From Alphaproteobacteria bacterium (GTDB lineage Bacteria; Pseudomonadota; Alphaproteobacteria; Micavibrionales; CSBR16-224): DNA of 14,194 bases. Within the stretch, counting starts at the first letter, position 1. Every line of letters starts with the position of its first letter. Below the pieces are notes generated by a model. It was not told where the DNA came from, did no database searches, and was given only the letters and a program-made list of their open reading frames with translations. Shown one piece after another: positions 1 through 6,448 of the stretch. The translations under genes were made by a program, and so were the position numbers. Location of the stretch: contig SBHI01000177.1 of assembly GCA_006226225.1 (NCBI GenBank), positions 1 through 14,194 on the forward strand. The letters are read 5' to 3'.

Positions 1-821
1 ACGCTGCGTTTCGTGCCTGTGAAATCTGCAAAATCTTCAAACACGCCGTGCAGAACAGGTTCGATTGCGTTGAACACATCTTCCTGTGTCACGTAAGACA
101 TCTCCATATCCAGCTGATAAAATTCACCGGGACTGCGGTCAGCACGGCTGTCTTCATCACGGAAACAAGGCGCAATCTGAAAGTAACGGTCAAAACCGGA
201 CACCATCAGCATCTGTTTAAACTGCTGCGGCGCCTGCGGCAGCGCGTAGAATTTACCCGGATGCAAACGTGACGGCACCAGAAAGTCGCGCGCGCCTTCA
301 GGCGAACTTGCCGTCAAGATCGGCGTCTGGAATTCTTTGAAGCCTTGTGCCCACATGCGTTCGCGCAAGGAACGGATGACTTCGCAACGCAGCGCGATAT
401 TGCGCTGCATCGGCTCACGACGTAGATCCAGAAAACGGTAACGCAAGCGTACTTCCTCGCCATAAGGCTCGTCACTATTGACCTGCAGCGGCAGCTGCTC
501 GGGCTCGGACTGGACAACGGTTTCCTCGATCTTGACTTCGATCTTACCTGTCGGCAAACGGTCATTCACCGTTTCAGCCGTCCGTGCGACAACCGTTCCC
601 GTCACCGTCAAAACGGTCTCAAGACGCAGATGCTCCACTGATTTGAAAACATCATTGTCCATATTGACGACACATTGCGTGATGCCGTAATGGTCGCGCA
701 GATCAATAAACAGCAAGCCGCCGTGATCGCGTTTTCTGTGAATCCAGCCTGACAGCCTGACTTTTTCGCCTTGATGGCTGTCGCGGAGTTCGCCGCAATG
801 ATGTGTCCGAAATTCGTGCAT
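1..821 (-). CDS. aspS: Aspartyl-tRNA synthetase, N-terminal part (cut by window edge)
   Basis: Class II synthetase that charges tRNA(Asp) with aspartate in the cytoplasm. The reverse strand reads as 273 codons of open frame from an ATG at 821 to the window edge. Residues about 20-115 are the OB-fold anticodon-binding domain (SGWIHRKRDHGG, residues 24-35). The class II core follows, with motif 1 around RYRFLDLRR (128-136), the amino-acid site QAPQQFKQ (196-203), motif 2 FRDEDSRADR (220-229) and EFYQLDMEMS (233-242). The start is supported by AGGGTGG five bases upstream of the ATG; an ATG at 826 is in another frame. Bacterial AspRS is normally near 590 residues, so more than half lies outside the window. 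His33 in RDHGG, where tRNA(Asp)-specific enzymes usually have Leu, is the residue seen in non-discriminating bacterial AspRS. Confidence 0.97.
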   Translation of the reverse strand, partial: MHEFRTHHCGELRDSHQGEKVRLSGWIHRKRDHGGLLFIDLRDHYGITQCVVNMDNDVFKSVEHLRLETVLTVTGTVVARTAETVNDRLPTGKIEVKIEETVVQSEPEQLPLQVNSDEPYGEEVRLRYRFLDLRREPMQRNIALRCEVIRSLRERMWAQGFKEFQTPILTASSPEGARDFLVPSRLHPGKFYALPQAPQQFKQMLMVSGFDRYFQIAPCFRDEDSRADRSPGEFYQLDMEMSYVTQEDVFNAIEPVLHGVFEDFADFTGTKRS

Positions 822-857
822 GTCATCCACCCTTAAAATTTTTTCAACAGAATTTGA

Positions 858-886
858 TTTATGGCATAAGAAACGCCAGAATTCAA
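858..886 (-). promoter_or_regulatory. Possible promoter of aspS
   Basis: On the minus strand TTGAAT (886-881) and CATAAA (863-858) are separated by 17 bases. Each matches the sigma70 consensus at 4 of 6 positions. Transcription would begin near 851, about 30 bases before the aspS start, and the -35 overlaps the stop codon of the glycosylase gene. This would let aspS be expressed apart from the upstream genes. It is a by-eye match only. Confidence 0.35.
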
Positions 887-1551
887 AGCTTTTCTGCGTT
901 TAGAAGCTCTTTTACCTTGCGGAAAATATCGTCGAACATTTCTTCCGTCAGCCGCCCCGTATTCACGTTATAGCGGGAGCAATGATAACTGTCGAGCAGC
1001 AGCGGCCCGTCCGGCAATTCATGCAGAGCGCCGTGACCGAATTTATACGCGCTTTGCTTCAATCCCAGAATGCGCAAAAAGCTGTTATGGGCGATTCCGC
1101 CCAGCGCGACCACCAGTTTCAGCCGCGGCATATCGGCAATTTCCTGCTGCAAAAAACCGCCGCAGGTTTTGATTTCCTCCCCTTCAGGCTTGTTTTGCGG
1201 CGGCACACAGCGCACGGCATTGGTAATGCGGCAGTCTTTCAAAACGATGCCGTCATCTTTATCACGCTTATATGTGCCTTCGGCAAAGCCGAATTTCAGC
1301 AAAGTTGCATAAAGCGTATCGCCGGCATAATCACCGGTAAAGGGACGTCCGGAAAAATTGGCACCTTTCAGACCGGGGGCAAGTCCGACAATCAGCAAAG
1401 ACGGATCATCTGCGCCAAAGGACGGTACAGGTGCGTTAAATTTATCGGGAAACTGGCGCAGATTATCAGCGCGGAATGCGGCAAGCCGCGGACACAGCCC
1501 ACAATCTTGCGCGACATAATGATGGAATTGTTGCGGCTGTCCTGCGGACAC
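883..1551 (-). CDS. Uracil-DNA glycosylase, family 5 (UdgB-like, iron-sulfur)
   Basis: Base-excision repair enzyme expected to remove uracil, and in this family other deaminated bases such as hypoxanthine, from DNA. The GTG at 1551 is chosen because AGGAG lies six bases upstream; a longer frame from a TTG at 1584 has no close ribosome site. The 222-residue product has the family-5 first motif GLAPGLKGANFSGRPFTGD (residues 56-74) and the closing motif SYHCSRYNVNTGRLTEEM (188-205). The motif His is H190, and the usual Pro after it is Cys here. Cys17, Cys20, Cys115 and Cys130 fit the four ligands of the [4Fe-4S] cluster of families 4 and 5. It lies 56 bases after the NYN gene on the same strand and is probably co-transcribed with it. 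Confidence 0.9.
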   Translation of the reverse strand: MSAGQPQQFHHYVAQDCGLCPRLAAFRADNLRQFPDKFNAPVPSFGADDPSLLIVGLAPGLKGANFSGRPFTGDYAGDTLYATLLKFGFAEGTYKRDKDDGIVLKDCRITNAVRCVPPQNKPEGEEIKTCGGFLQQEIADMPRLKLVVALGGIAHNSFLRILGLKQSAYKFGHGALHELPDGPLLLDSYHCSRYNVNTGRLTEEMFDDIFRKVKELLNAEKL

Positions 1552-1607
1552 GGCTTTCTCCTGTTTCACGGCTTTTGCAAACAAGGCATCAGCCGTTCCT
1601 TACATCA

Positions 1608-2207
1608 TCAGGCGGGAAGCGGCTGCGTATCCTGTGTGTCTTCAGAATAGAGAATTTTATCTTCGGCATCAATATTATCACCAATCATTGCCGGAATATC
1701 GGCAAGGTCGATAAACTGGTCGGCCTGACGGCGCAATTCATCCGATACCATAGAGGGTGAGGTCTGAATTGTGCTGACCACCGTCACCCGTACACCTTTG
1801 CGTTGTACGAATTTCACCAGACGGTGGAAATCACCATCGCCGGAGAACAACACGACATGATCCACATGTTCGGCCAGCTCAATCATATCCAGCGCCAGTT
1901 CGATATCAATATTGGTTTTGATTTTGCGGCGGCCGTTCTGGTCAACAAATTCTTTCACGGGCTTTGTGACCATCGTATAGCCGTTATAATCCAGCCAGTC
2001 GACCAGCGGACGGATTGGTGAATATTCCTGATCATCAAACATGGCCGTGTAGTAAAAGGCGCGCACCAGACGCGACTCGTCTTTAAACCATGACAGTAAA
2101 AGCTTGTAATCAATGTCGAACCCCAGCGCGCGCGTTGCGGCATAAAGATTCGCACCATCAATAAAAACCGCCACTTTCTCTTCGATGTAAAAAGGATTTT
2201 TCGTCAA
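1608..2207 (-). CDS. NYN domain protein, LabA/DUF88 family
   Basis: A PIN-like (NYN) fold protein of the LabA/DUF88 group, predicted to be a metal-dependent ribonuclease. The substrate is unknown. The conserved acidic residues are all present in the 199-residue product: FIDGANLY (15-22, Asp17), NIDIELALDMI (99-109, Asp101 and Asp107) and FSGDGDF (121-127, Asp124 and Asp126). The domain fills residues about 10-170; the last 30 residues are acidic and look unstructured. The start is TTG at 2207, preceded by GGAG seven bases upstream, and no better start is visible. It is the first gene of a probable operon with the glycosylase. Its leader is long and contains the structured block at 2281-2422, so RNA-level control is possible. 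Family assignment is firm; function is inferred. Confidence 0.9.
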   Translation of the reverse strand: MTKNPFYIEEKVAVFIDGANLYAATRALGFDIDYKLLLSWFKDESRLVRAFYYTAMFDDQEYSPIRPLVDWLDYNGYTMVTKPVKEFVDQNGRRKIKTNIDIELALDMIELAEHVDHVVLFSGDGDFHRLVKFVQRKGVRVTVVSTIQTSPSMVSDELRRQADQFIDLADIPAMIGDNIDAEDKILYSEDTQDTQPLPA

Positions 2208-2280
2208 TCTTCTTCTCCAGTTTTCTTATTTTTCTTTTTGTTTTTATTTCTTAATTTTGCGTGCAGAAATACTTTCCGGC
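2208..2280 (-). other. A-rich untranslated leader of the NYN gene
   Basis: Read on the minus strand, 2257-2216 is almost only A with some G and T, followed by the GGAG ribosome site of the NYN gene. Such tracts are usually unstructured and could act as a ribosome landing zone. On the plus strand the same stretch is T-rich, but it is not preceded by a hairpin in the right order to be a terminator for any plus-strand gene. Confidence 0.4.
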
Positions 2281-2422
2281 AACGTCGAGCCGTAGATTTT
2301 ACCTTTTTCGTCAAGCTGTTAATCCCTCCCCAGGGCGGCAGTAATACCGGGGTGTTCGTCCATTAAAACAACCGGGCATTACTACGCGTGTTTTGTGGAA
2401 TATCCATGTCGGCTTCGACACT
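2281..2422 (-). ncRNA. Putative structured RNA or leader element
   Basis: A 142-base block that folds as one long rod on paper. Outer arms: 2422-2410 pairs with 2281-2292, 12 pairs including two G-U and one bulged A. Next: 2406-2397 pairs with 2293-2303, with one A-A mismatch and one bulge. Then comes an asymmetric internal loop, short on one side (2396-2386) and about 34 bases on the other (2304-2337), where a CCC/GGG mini-hairpin can form. The tip is a 13-pair hairpin, 2385-2372 with 2338-2350, with a 21-base loop. A closing stem, central bubble with side hairpin and terminal stem resemble the shape of 6S RNA, but I cannot match 6S sequence motifs. The minus strand is preferred because a sigma70-type promoter points that way. 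No terminator follows, so it may instead be the 5' leader of the NYN gene. Confidence 0.45.
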
Positions 2423-2456
2423 CACAGCCACTCTACAACTTTCATAACGCATCCGA

Positions 2457-2486
2457 TTTGTATTGCATTTCAGTGACATTTGTCAA
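2457..2486 (-). promoter_or_regulatory. Sigma70-type promoter for the RNA element and NYN operon
   Basis: On the minus strand a perfect -35 TTGACA (2486-2481) is followed after 18 bases by TACAAA (2462-2457), a 4/6 match to the -10. The predicted start is near 2450. The transcript would begin about 28 bases before the first arm of the folded block and would reach the NYN start after roughly 240 bases. Confidence 0.55.
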
Positions 2487-2507
2487 GATTATTTATGCTT
2501 ATATTTT
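2480..2507 (+). promoter_or_regulatory. Probable promoter of rpoZ
   Basis: TTGTCA (2480-2485), 16 bases, then TATTTT (2502-2507). The -35 lies in the inverted repeat TGACA-TT-TGTCA (2474-2485), which also provides the -35 of the divergent minus-strand promoter. The predicted start near 2514 gives rpoZ a 150-base leader. A weaker alternative closer to the gene is TTGCAT (2559-2564) and TATAGT (2580-2585), only 15 bases apart. Confidence 0.45.
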
Positions 2508-2600
2508 ATCACTTGAAAGATAAATCAGCCGCAGGACGAAAAAGCTGCGAATAAACACTTGCATCAGCAGGGAAAATCGTATAGTTTCTGCACGCGAGAG

Positions 2601-2620
2601 GGCTTTCCGCAAGGAGTGCC
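2601..2620 (+). other. Small hairpin with GCAA tetraloop in the rpoZ leader
   Basis: GGCTTTCC and GGAGTGCC flank a GCAA loop, giving seven pairs (one G-U) and one U-U mismatch. GNRA tetraloops are common in stable RNA hairpins. It lies 44 bases before the rpoZ start and has no T-run, so it is not a terminator. It may simply be leader structure. Confidence 0.3.
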
Positions 2621-2663
2621 GCCGTAAGGATTTAAAGACGACATTTAACAGAGGTTATTAAGA

Positions 2664-3065
2664 ATGGCACGCGTTACCGTAGAAGACTGCATTTTAAAAG
2701 TTCCGAACCGTTTTGAGCTGGTCCTGCTCTCCTCGCAGCGCGCCCGCGAGATTGGCTCCGGTGCTGCACTGACAGTAGATCGCGACAATGATAAAAACCC
2801 GGTCGTCGCATTGCGCGAGATCGCCGACGAAACCGTCGAGCTGTCCGAGCTGAAAGAAAGCATGATCAAAGGCCACCAGAAAGTCATCGAAGTCGAGGAA
2901 GACGAAGAAGATGTGATCGACCTGATGGAAGGCGAAATGGACGATATGGAACTGGTTGCCGATGAAGACGCCTTGGCGGCAAGCGGCATGCATGAAGATA
3001 CCGGCGAAACGGATGATCTGGATGACGACACCGACACAGCCGTCACAACGGATGAAGAAGAATAA
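2664..3065 (+). CDS. rpoZ: RNA polymerase omega subunit
   Basis: Small RNA polymerase subunit that clamps beta-prime and, in many proteobacteria, forms part of a ppGpp-binding site. The start ATG is followed by the typical ARVTVEDC, PNRFELVLL and RAREIGSG motifs (residues 2-33), and the omega fold ends near residue 70. GAGG lies nine bases upstream of the ATG. The product is 133 residues; the E. coli protein is about 91. The extra length is an acidic tail: 29 of the last 58 residues are Asp or Glu. Acidic C-terminal extensions are common in alphaproteobacterial omega. The next gene encodes the ppGpp enzyme, a conserved pairing. Confidence 0.96.
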   Translation: MARVTVEDCILKVPNRFELVLLSSQRAREIGSGAALTVDRDNDKNPVVALREIADETVELSELKESMIKGHQKVIEVEEDEEDVIDLMEGEMDDMELVADEDALAASGMHEDTGETDDLDDDTDTAVTTDEEE

Positions 3066-3089
3066 AATCCGTAAAAATTCGATTTTCTT

Positions 3090-3118
3090 TTCAAAAAGCA
3101 CCCGCCTAAGGCTATAAT
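3090..3118 (+). promoter_or_regulatory. Promoter of rsh located inside a hairpin loop
   Basis: TTCAAA (3090-3095, 4/6 match), 17 bases, then a perfect TATAAT (3113-3118). The predicted start is near 3125, about 50 bases before the rsh start chosen here. The -10 lies in the loop of the inverted repeat 3099-3130. This would give rsh expression independent of rpoZ. Confidence 0.5.
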
Positions 3119-3134
3119 GTCCGGCGGGTGTTTT
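3095..3134 (+). terminator. Hairpin with T-run between rpoZ and rsh
   Basis: CACCCGCC (3099-3106) and GGCGGGTG (3123-3130) are perfect inverted repeats, extended by one G-U and three A-T pairs, with a 16-base loop and TTTT at the 3' side. This resembles an intrinsic terminator or attenuator for rpoZ transcripts. The T-run is short and the loop large, so termination may be partial. Confidence 0.5.
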
Positions 3135-3176
3135 GCATTCAAGAATAACAAAAAACGAAAGAGACCGAGCGGCGGC

Positions 3177-5348
3177 ATGATTCGTCAATACGAGCTTATC
3201 AATCGCGTAAAAGCCTATGATCCGGATATGGATGAAAATGCGCTGAACCGCGCCTATGTCTATGCGATGAAAATGCATGGCACCCAGACCCGTGCCTCCG
3301 GCGATCCCTATTTTTCTCACCCGCTGGAAGTCGCCGCCATTCTGACCGAACTTAAAATGGATACCGCTTCCGTCATCACGGCGTTACTGCATGATACGGT
3401 CGAAGATACCGATGCCACAATCGAAGAGATCAGCAGCCTGTTCGGGCAGGAAATCGGCAAGCTTGTCGACGGCGTTACAAAACTGAGCCAGATTGAGCTG
3501 CAACGTCCCGAAGAAAAACAGGCCGAAAATTTCCGCAAACTTATTCTGGCGATGTCCGAGGATATCCGCGTCTTACTGGTTAAACTTGCAGACAGACTGC
3601 ATAATATGCGTACCCTGCACCATATATCCAAACCGGAAAAACAGAAACGCATCGCCCGTGAAACGCTGGAAATTTACGTGCCGCTAGCCGAGCGCATCGG
3701 TATCCATACATGGAAAGAAGAGCTGGAAGACCTGGCCTTCAAATACCTGAACCCCGAAGCACGCGAAAGCATTGCCAAACGTTTGGAATTTTTGCGTTCA
3801 GAAGGCGAGAAAGTCGTCGTCAAAATCATCGCAGAGCTGACCAAACAGTTAAAAACCGCCGATATCGACGCAAAAATCACGGGACGCGAGAAAACGCCGC
3901 ATTCTATCTGGCTGAAAATGCAGCGCAAAAACGTGTCTTTTGAACAATTGTCCGATATCATGGCTTTCCGCGTGATCGTGGATGACGTCTCTGCCTGCTA
4001 TCACGTCCTCGGCATTATTCACGGGCTTTATCCCAGCGTGCCGGGACGCTTCAAGGATTATATCTCCATCCCGAAAGCCAACGGATACCGCAGTCTGCAC
4101 ACGACTGTGATCGGGCCGGAAAACCAGCGCATTGAAATGCAGATCCGCACCGCCGAAATGCATGAAGAGGCCGAATTCGGTGTTGCGGCACACTGGGCTT
4201 ATAAAAACACGGAAGGCAATGCCAAAAAAGGCGGCAAGCAATACCGCTGGCTGCGTGAATTGATGGATATTGTCGAACAAGCCGCGCGCCCCGAAGAATT
4301 CCTGCAACACACAAAGCTGGAACTGTTTCAGGAGCAAGTTTACTGTTTTACCCCGCAAGGAGACCTGATTGAACTGCCGAAAGGCGCGACACCGGTTGAC
4401 TTCGCCTATGCCGTCCATTCTCAGGTCGGTGACACTTGCGTCGGCGCAAAAGTCAACGGACGGATCGTGCCGCTGAATACACAGCTCCAAAACGGTGATC
4501 AGGTTGAAATCCGCACCTCCGACAAACAGACCCCGTCCCCGAACTGGGAGCGTTTTGTCGTCACCGGAAAAGCGCATGCGCGCATCCGCCGCTTTGTCCG
4601 CATGCAGCAGGTTGAACAATATTCCAATCTCGGCAAAGCCATGCTGCAAAAAATCTGCCGGCAGGAAAATATCGAATTTCAGGAAAAACCCTTCATCTCC
4701 GTTGTGAAGCAATTCAAGGCTGACTCGGTCGAAATGTTGTATACCGGTGTCGGCTCCGGCCATATCAACGGGCGGGAAGTCTTTAAAGCCGCTTTCCCCG
4801 AACAGGCCGCCGCAAATCTGAAGAAACTGAAACAGCCAAATCTGGAAGCACTGCAAAAACCGAAGACACAGAGAAAACGCAAAGGCAAAGCAGCACCGAT
4901 GCCGATCAAAGGTTTGATCCCCGGCATGGCGCTGCATTTTGCGCGCTGCTGTCACCCGCTCCCGGGCGATAAAATCGTCGGCATTGTCACCACGGGTAAA
5001 GGTGTCACCATCCATACCGTTGACTGTGAAAGTCTGGAAGCCTTTGCCGACACACCGGAACGCTGGCTGGATGTTTCATGGGATGACGGTGAAGATACGC
5101 CCGAAACCCATATCGGCCGTCTTTCCATCGTTCTTGCAAACGAACCCGGCAGCCTTGGCACGCTTTCCACCGTCATCGGCCAAAAAAGCGCCAATATCAC
5201 GAATCTAAAAATTATTAACCGGCAAACGGATTTCTGGGATATACTCGTCGACGTATTTGTCCATGACGCCGTACATCTGGAAGAGATTATCAAGGCGCTG
5301 CGCGCCACGCCGGAGATTGCCTCCGTCAAACGAACCAAAGGACGATAA
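3177..5348 (+). CDS. rsh: Bifunctional (p)ppGpp synthetase/hydrolase, Rsh (RelA/SpoT)
   Basis: Makes and degrades the stringent-response alarmone (p)ppGpp. The HD hydrolase domain (residues about 20-180) has His48, HDTVED (72-77) and ADRLHN (138-143). The synthetase domain (about 235-345) has RFKDYISIPKANGYRSLH (291-308) and EMQIRT (320-325). RFKD is the form found in bifunctional enzymes, not the EXDD form of RelA-only enzymes. TGS (about 385-446), the conserved-cysteine segment CCHPLPGD (591-598) and a C-terminal ACT domain (646-720) complete the long-Rsh layout. The product is 723 residues. The frame is open from an ATG at 3117, but that codon overlaps the -10 box and lies in the hairpin loop. 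The ATG at 3177 gives the N-terminus typical of the family (MIRQYELINRVKAYDPD). It heads a plus-strand operon. Confidence 0.96.
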   Translation: MIRQYELINRVKAYDPDMDENALNRAYVYAMKMHGTQTRASGDPYFSHPLEVAAILTELKMDTASVITALLHDTVEDTDATIEEISSLFGQEIGKLVDGVTKLSQIELQRPEEKQAENFRKLILAMSEDIRVLLVKLADRLHNMRTLHHISKPEKQKRIARETLEIYVPLAERIGIHTWKEELEDLAFKYLNPEARESIAKRLEFLRSEGEKVVVKIIAELTKQLKTADIDAKITGREKTPHSIWLKMQRKNVSFEQLSDIMAFRVIVDDVSACYHVLGIIHGLYPSVPGRFKDYISIPKANGYRSLHTTVIGPENQRIEMQIRTAEMHEEAEFGVAAHWAYKNTEGNAKKGGKQYRWLRELMDIVEQAARPEEFLQHTKLELFQEQVYCFTPQGDLIELPKGATPVDFAYAVHSQVGDTCVGAKVNGRIVPLNTQLQNGDQVEIRTSDKQTPSPNWERFVVTGKAHARIRRFVRMQQVEQYSNLGKAMLQKICRQENIEFQEKPFISVVKQFKADSVEMLYTGVGSGHINGREVFKAAFPEQAAANLKKLKQPNLEALQKPKTQRKRKGKAAPMPIKGLIPGMALHFARCCHPLPGDKIVGIVTTGKGVTIHTVDCESLEAFADTPERWLDVSWDDGEDTPETHIGRLSIVLANEPGSLGTLSTVIGQKSANITNLKIINRQTDFWDILVDVFVHDAVHLEEIIKALRATPEIASVKRTKGR

Positions 5349-5380
5349 AAAGCGCCCGACAGACTTTAAGAAGATACCCC

Positions 5381-6013
5381 ATGTTTCAACGACGCAAAAA
5401 GAAATCCTGGCTGTTGAGATCCAGAGACATTCTCTGGCCGAAAATGGGGTGGGAACGTCTTGCGTCCTATTACCGGCACCGCGTCGGACGTCTGCAAGGC
5501 ACACCTTATATGATTGCCGCAGGATTTGCATCAGGTGCCGCCGTCTCCTTCACACCGCTGATGGGCTTCCATTTTATCATTGCCATTATACTGGCGTTTG
5601 CCATCCGCGGCTCATTGCTGGCGGCTATGTTCGGTACGGCTGTCGGCAACCCCTGGACATTCCCGCTGATCTGGTGGCTGATTTACAAGCTCGGCCATTC
5701 CATTATAGGGGAAAACCCGGAACTGGTTGGCAGCAGCGCCGGTCTTGCCCTGCATCAAATCCGCGACGCCCCGTGGGAATTTTTCTGGCCCGCTCTGGTC
5801 GGTTCTATCCCTTGTGCGATCATCGTCTGGTTTGCCGTCTTTTTCCCGCTGCGCCGTCTCGTGAAGGAATATCAGACACGCCGTCGCCGCAGGCTTGCAC
5901 GCCGCGCGGAAAAACGCGCTGCAAAAGCCGAAAAAGCAGCGGAAAAACTGGCCGCAGAGATTGCACAGCACAAGGGCCATTCCGGCGGGAACAAGAAAGG
6001 TGGCGCATCATGA
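5381..6013 (+). CDS. DUF2062 family inner-membrane protein
   Basis: A small membrane protein of the DUF2062 family; its biochemical role is not known. The 210-residue product shows the family signatures SFTPLMGFHFIIA (56-68) and GTAVGNPWTFPLIWWL (85-100). Hydrophobic segments lie near 45-73, 78-103 and 134-156. The C-terminal 50 residues are strongly basic and Ala-rich (RRRRRLARRAEKRAAKAEKA, 167-186), probably a charged cytoplasmic helix. The start ATG lies 32 bases after rsh, with only a weak AAGAAG ribosome site. Its stop overlaps the acpS start (ATGA), which suggests translational coupling. Placement between rsh and acpS hints at an envelope or lipid-related role, which is inference. Confidence 0.88.
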   Translation: MFQRRKKKSWLLRSRDILWPKMGWERLASYYRHRVGRLQGTPYMIAAGFASGAAVSFTPLMGFHFIIAIILAFAIRGSLLAAMFGTAVGNPWTFPLIWWLIYKLGHSIIGENPELVGSSAGLALHQIRDAPWEFFWPALVGSIPCAIIVWFAVFFPLRRLVKEYQTRRRRRLARRAEKRAAKAEKAAEKLAAEIAQHKGHSGGNKKGGAS

Positions 6014-6423
6014 TTATCGGCATCGGTACGGATATCATCCATCTGTCCCGCATTGCGGAGGTGCATGAAAAACAGGGGCAGCGCTTTCTGGATCGTTGTT
6101 TTACAGCCGAAGAACAGGCTCTGGCACAAAAGCGCGGCGGAAAAGACGCGCAAACCGCTTATTACGCAAAGCGCTGGGCGGCAAAAGAAGCACTGGCCAA
6201 AGCCTGCGGCACCGGCATTGGTGAAAATGTCCGCTTTCAGGATATTCATATCAGTAATGATGCGGCGGGACGTCCGCATATCAATGTCAACGGCGGCACG
6301 GCTGATTATATCAAAACACTTTGTGATGGCCGCCCTGCTGTGCTACATCTAAGTCTCAGCGACGAAAAAGATCTGGCGATTGCATTTGTCATCATTTCCG
6401 CCGGTCAGCCGCACGATCAATGA
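6010..6423 (+). CDS. acpS: Holo-[acyl-carrier-protein] synthase
   Basis: Transfers the 4'-phosphopantetheine arm of CoA to acyl carrier protein, switching on fatty-acid synthesis. The 137-residue product has the AcpS N-terminus MIIGIGTDIIHLSRI with metal-binding Asp8, and the second motif RWAAKEALAKACGTG (55-69) with Glu60. The start is the ATG overlapping the stop of the preceding gene, with AGGTGG six bases upstream. The same frame is open further upstream, into rsh, but only this part is homologous. The C-terminal 10 residues are slightly longer than in many relatives. Confidence 0.96.
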   Translation: MIIGIGTDIIHLSRIAEVHEKQGQRFLDRCFTAEEQALAQKRGGKDAQTAYYAKRWAAKEALAKACGTGIGENVRFQDIHISNDAAGRPHINVNGGTADYIKTLCDGRPAVLHLSLSDEKDLAIAFVIISAGQPHDQ

Positions 6424-6448
6424 TGATAGAAGAGAACGGATAAGCAGA

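Noticed and set aside
982..1650. 222-codon plus-strand frame opposite the glycosylase
   Set aside because: Antisense shadow; the minus strand carries clear family-5 motifs.
2216..2257. T-rich plus-strand tract as a terminator
   Set aside because: No plus-strand gene ends upstream and no GC hairpin precedes the tract; on the other strand it is just an A-rich leader.
2363..2407. 14-residue minus-strand mini-ORF (MDIPQNTRSNARLF) in the structured block, considered as a leader peptide
   Set aside because: No ribosome site before its ATG, and the codons lie in paired RNA arms; no run of one amino acid typical of attenuators.
2281..2450. tmRNA, 6S, SRP RNA or RNase P RNA identity
   Set aside because: No tag-peptide frame or tRNA-like end (tmRNA), no GGAAGGAAGCA-type SRP loop, no RNase P core motifs. 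6S shape is similar but sequence motifs do not match, so it is left unnamed.
3117..3176. Upstream ATG extending rsh by 20 residues
   Set aside because: The ATG lies in the hairpin loop and overlaps the -10 box; the added residues (Lys/Arg-rich) do not resemble the family start, while ATG 3177 does.
3849..5015. 388-codon open frame antisense to rsh
   Set aside because: It lies wholly opposite a strongly conserved gene, shows no recognisable domain and is a codon-bias shadow.
5257..6009. Open frame running in front of acpS through rsh and the DUF2062 gene
   Set aside because: It covers another frame of two well-supported genes; only the part from 6010 is AcpS.
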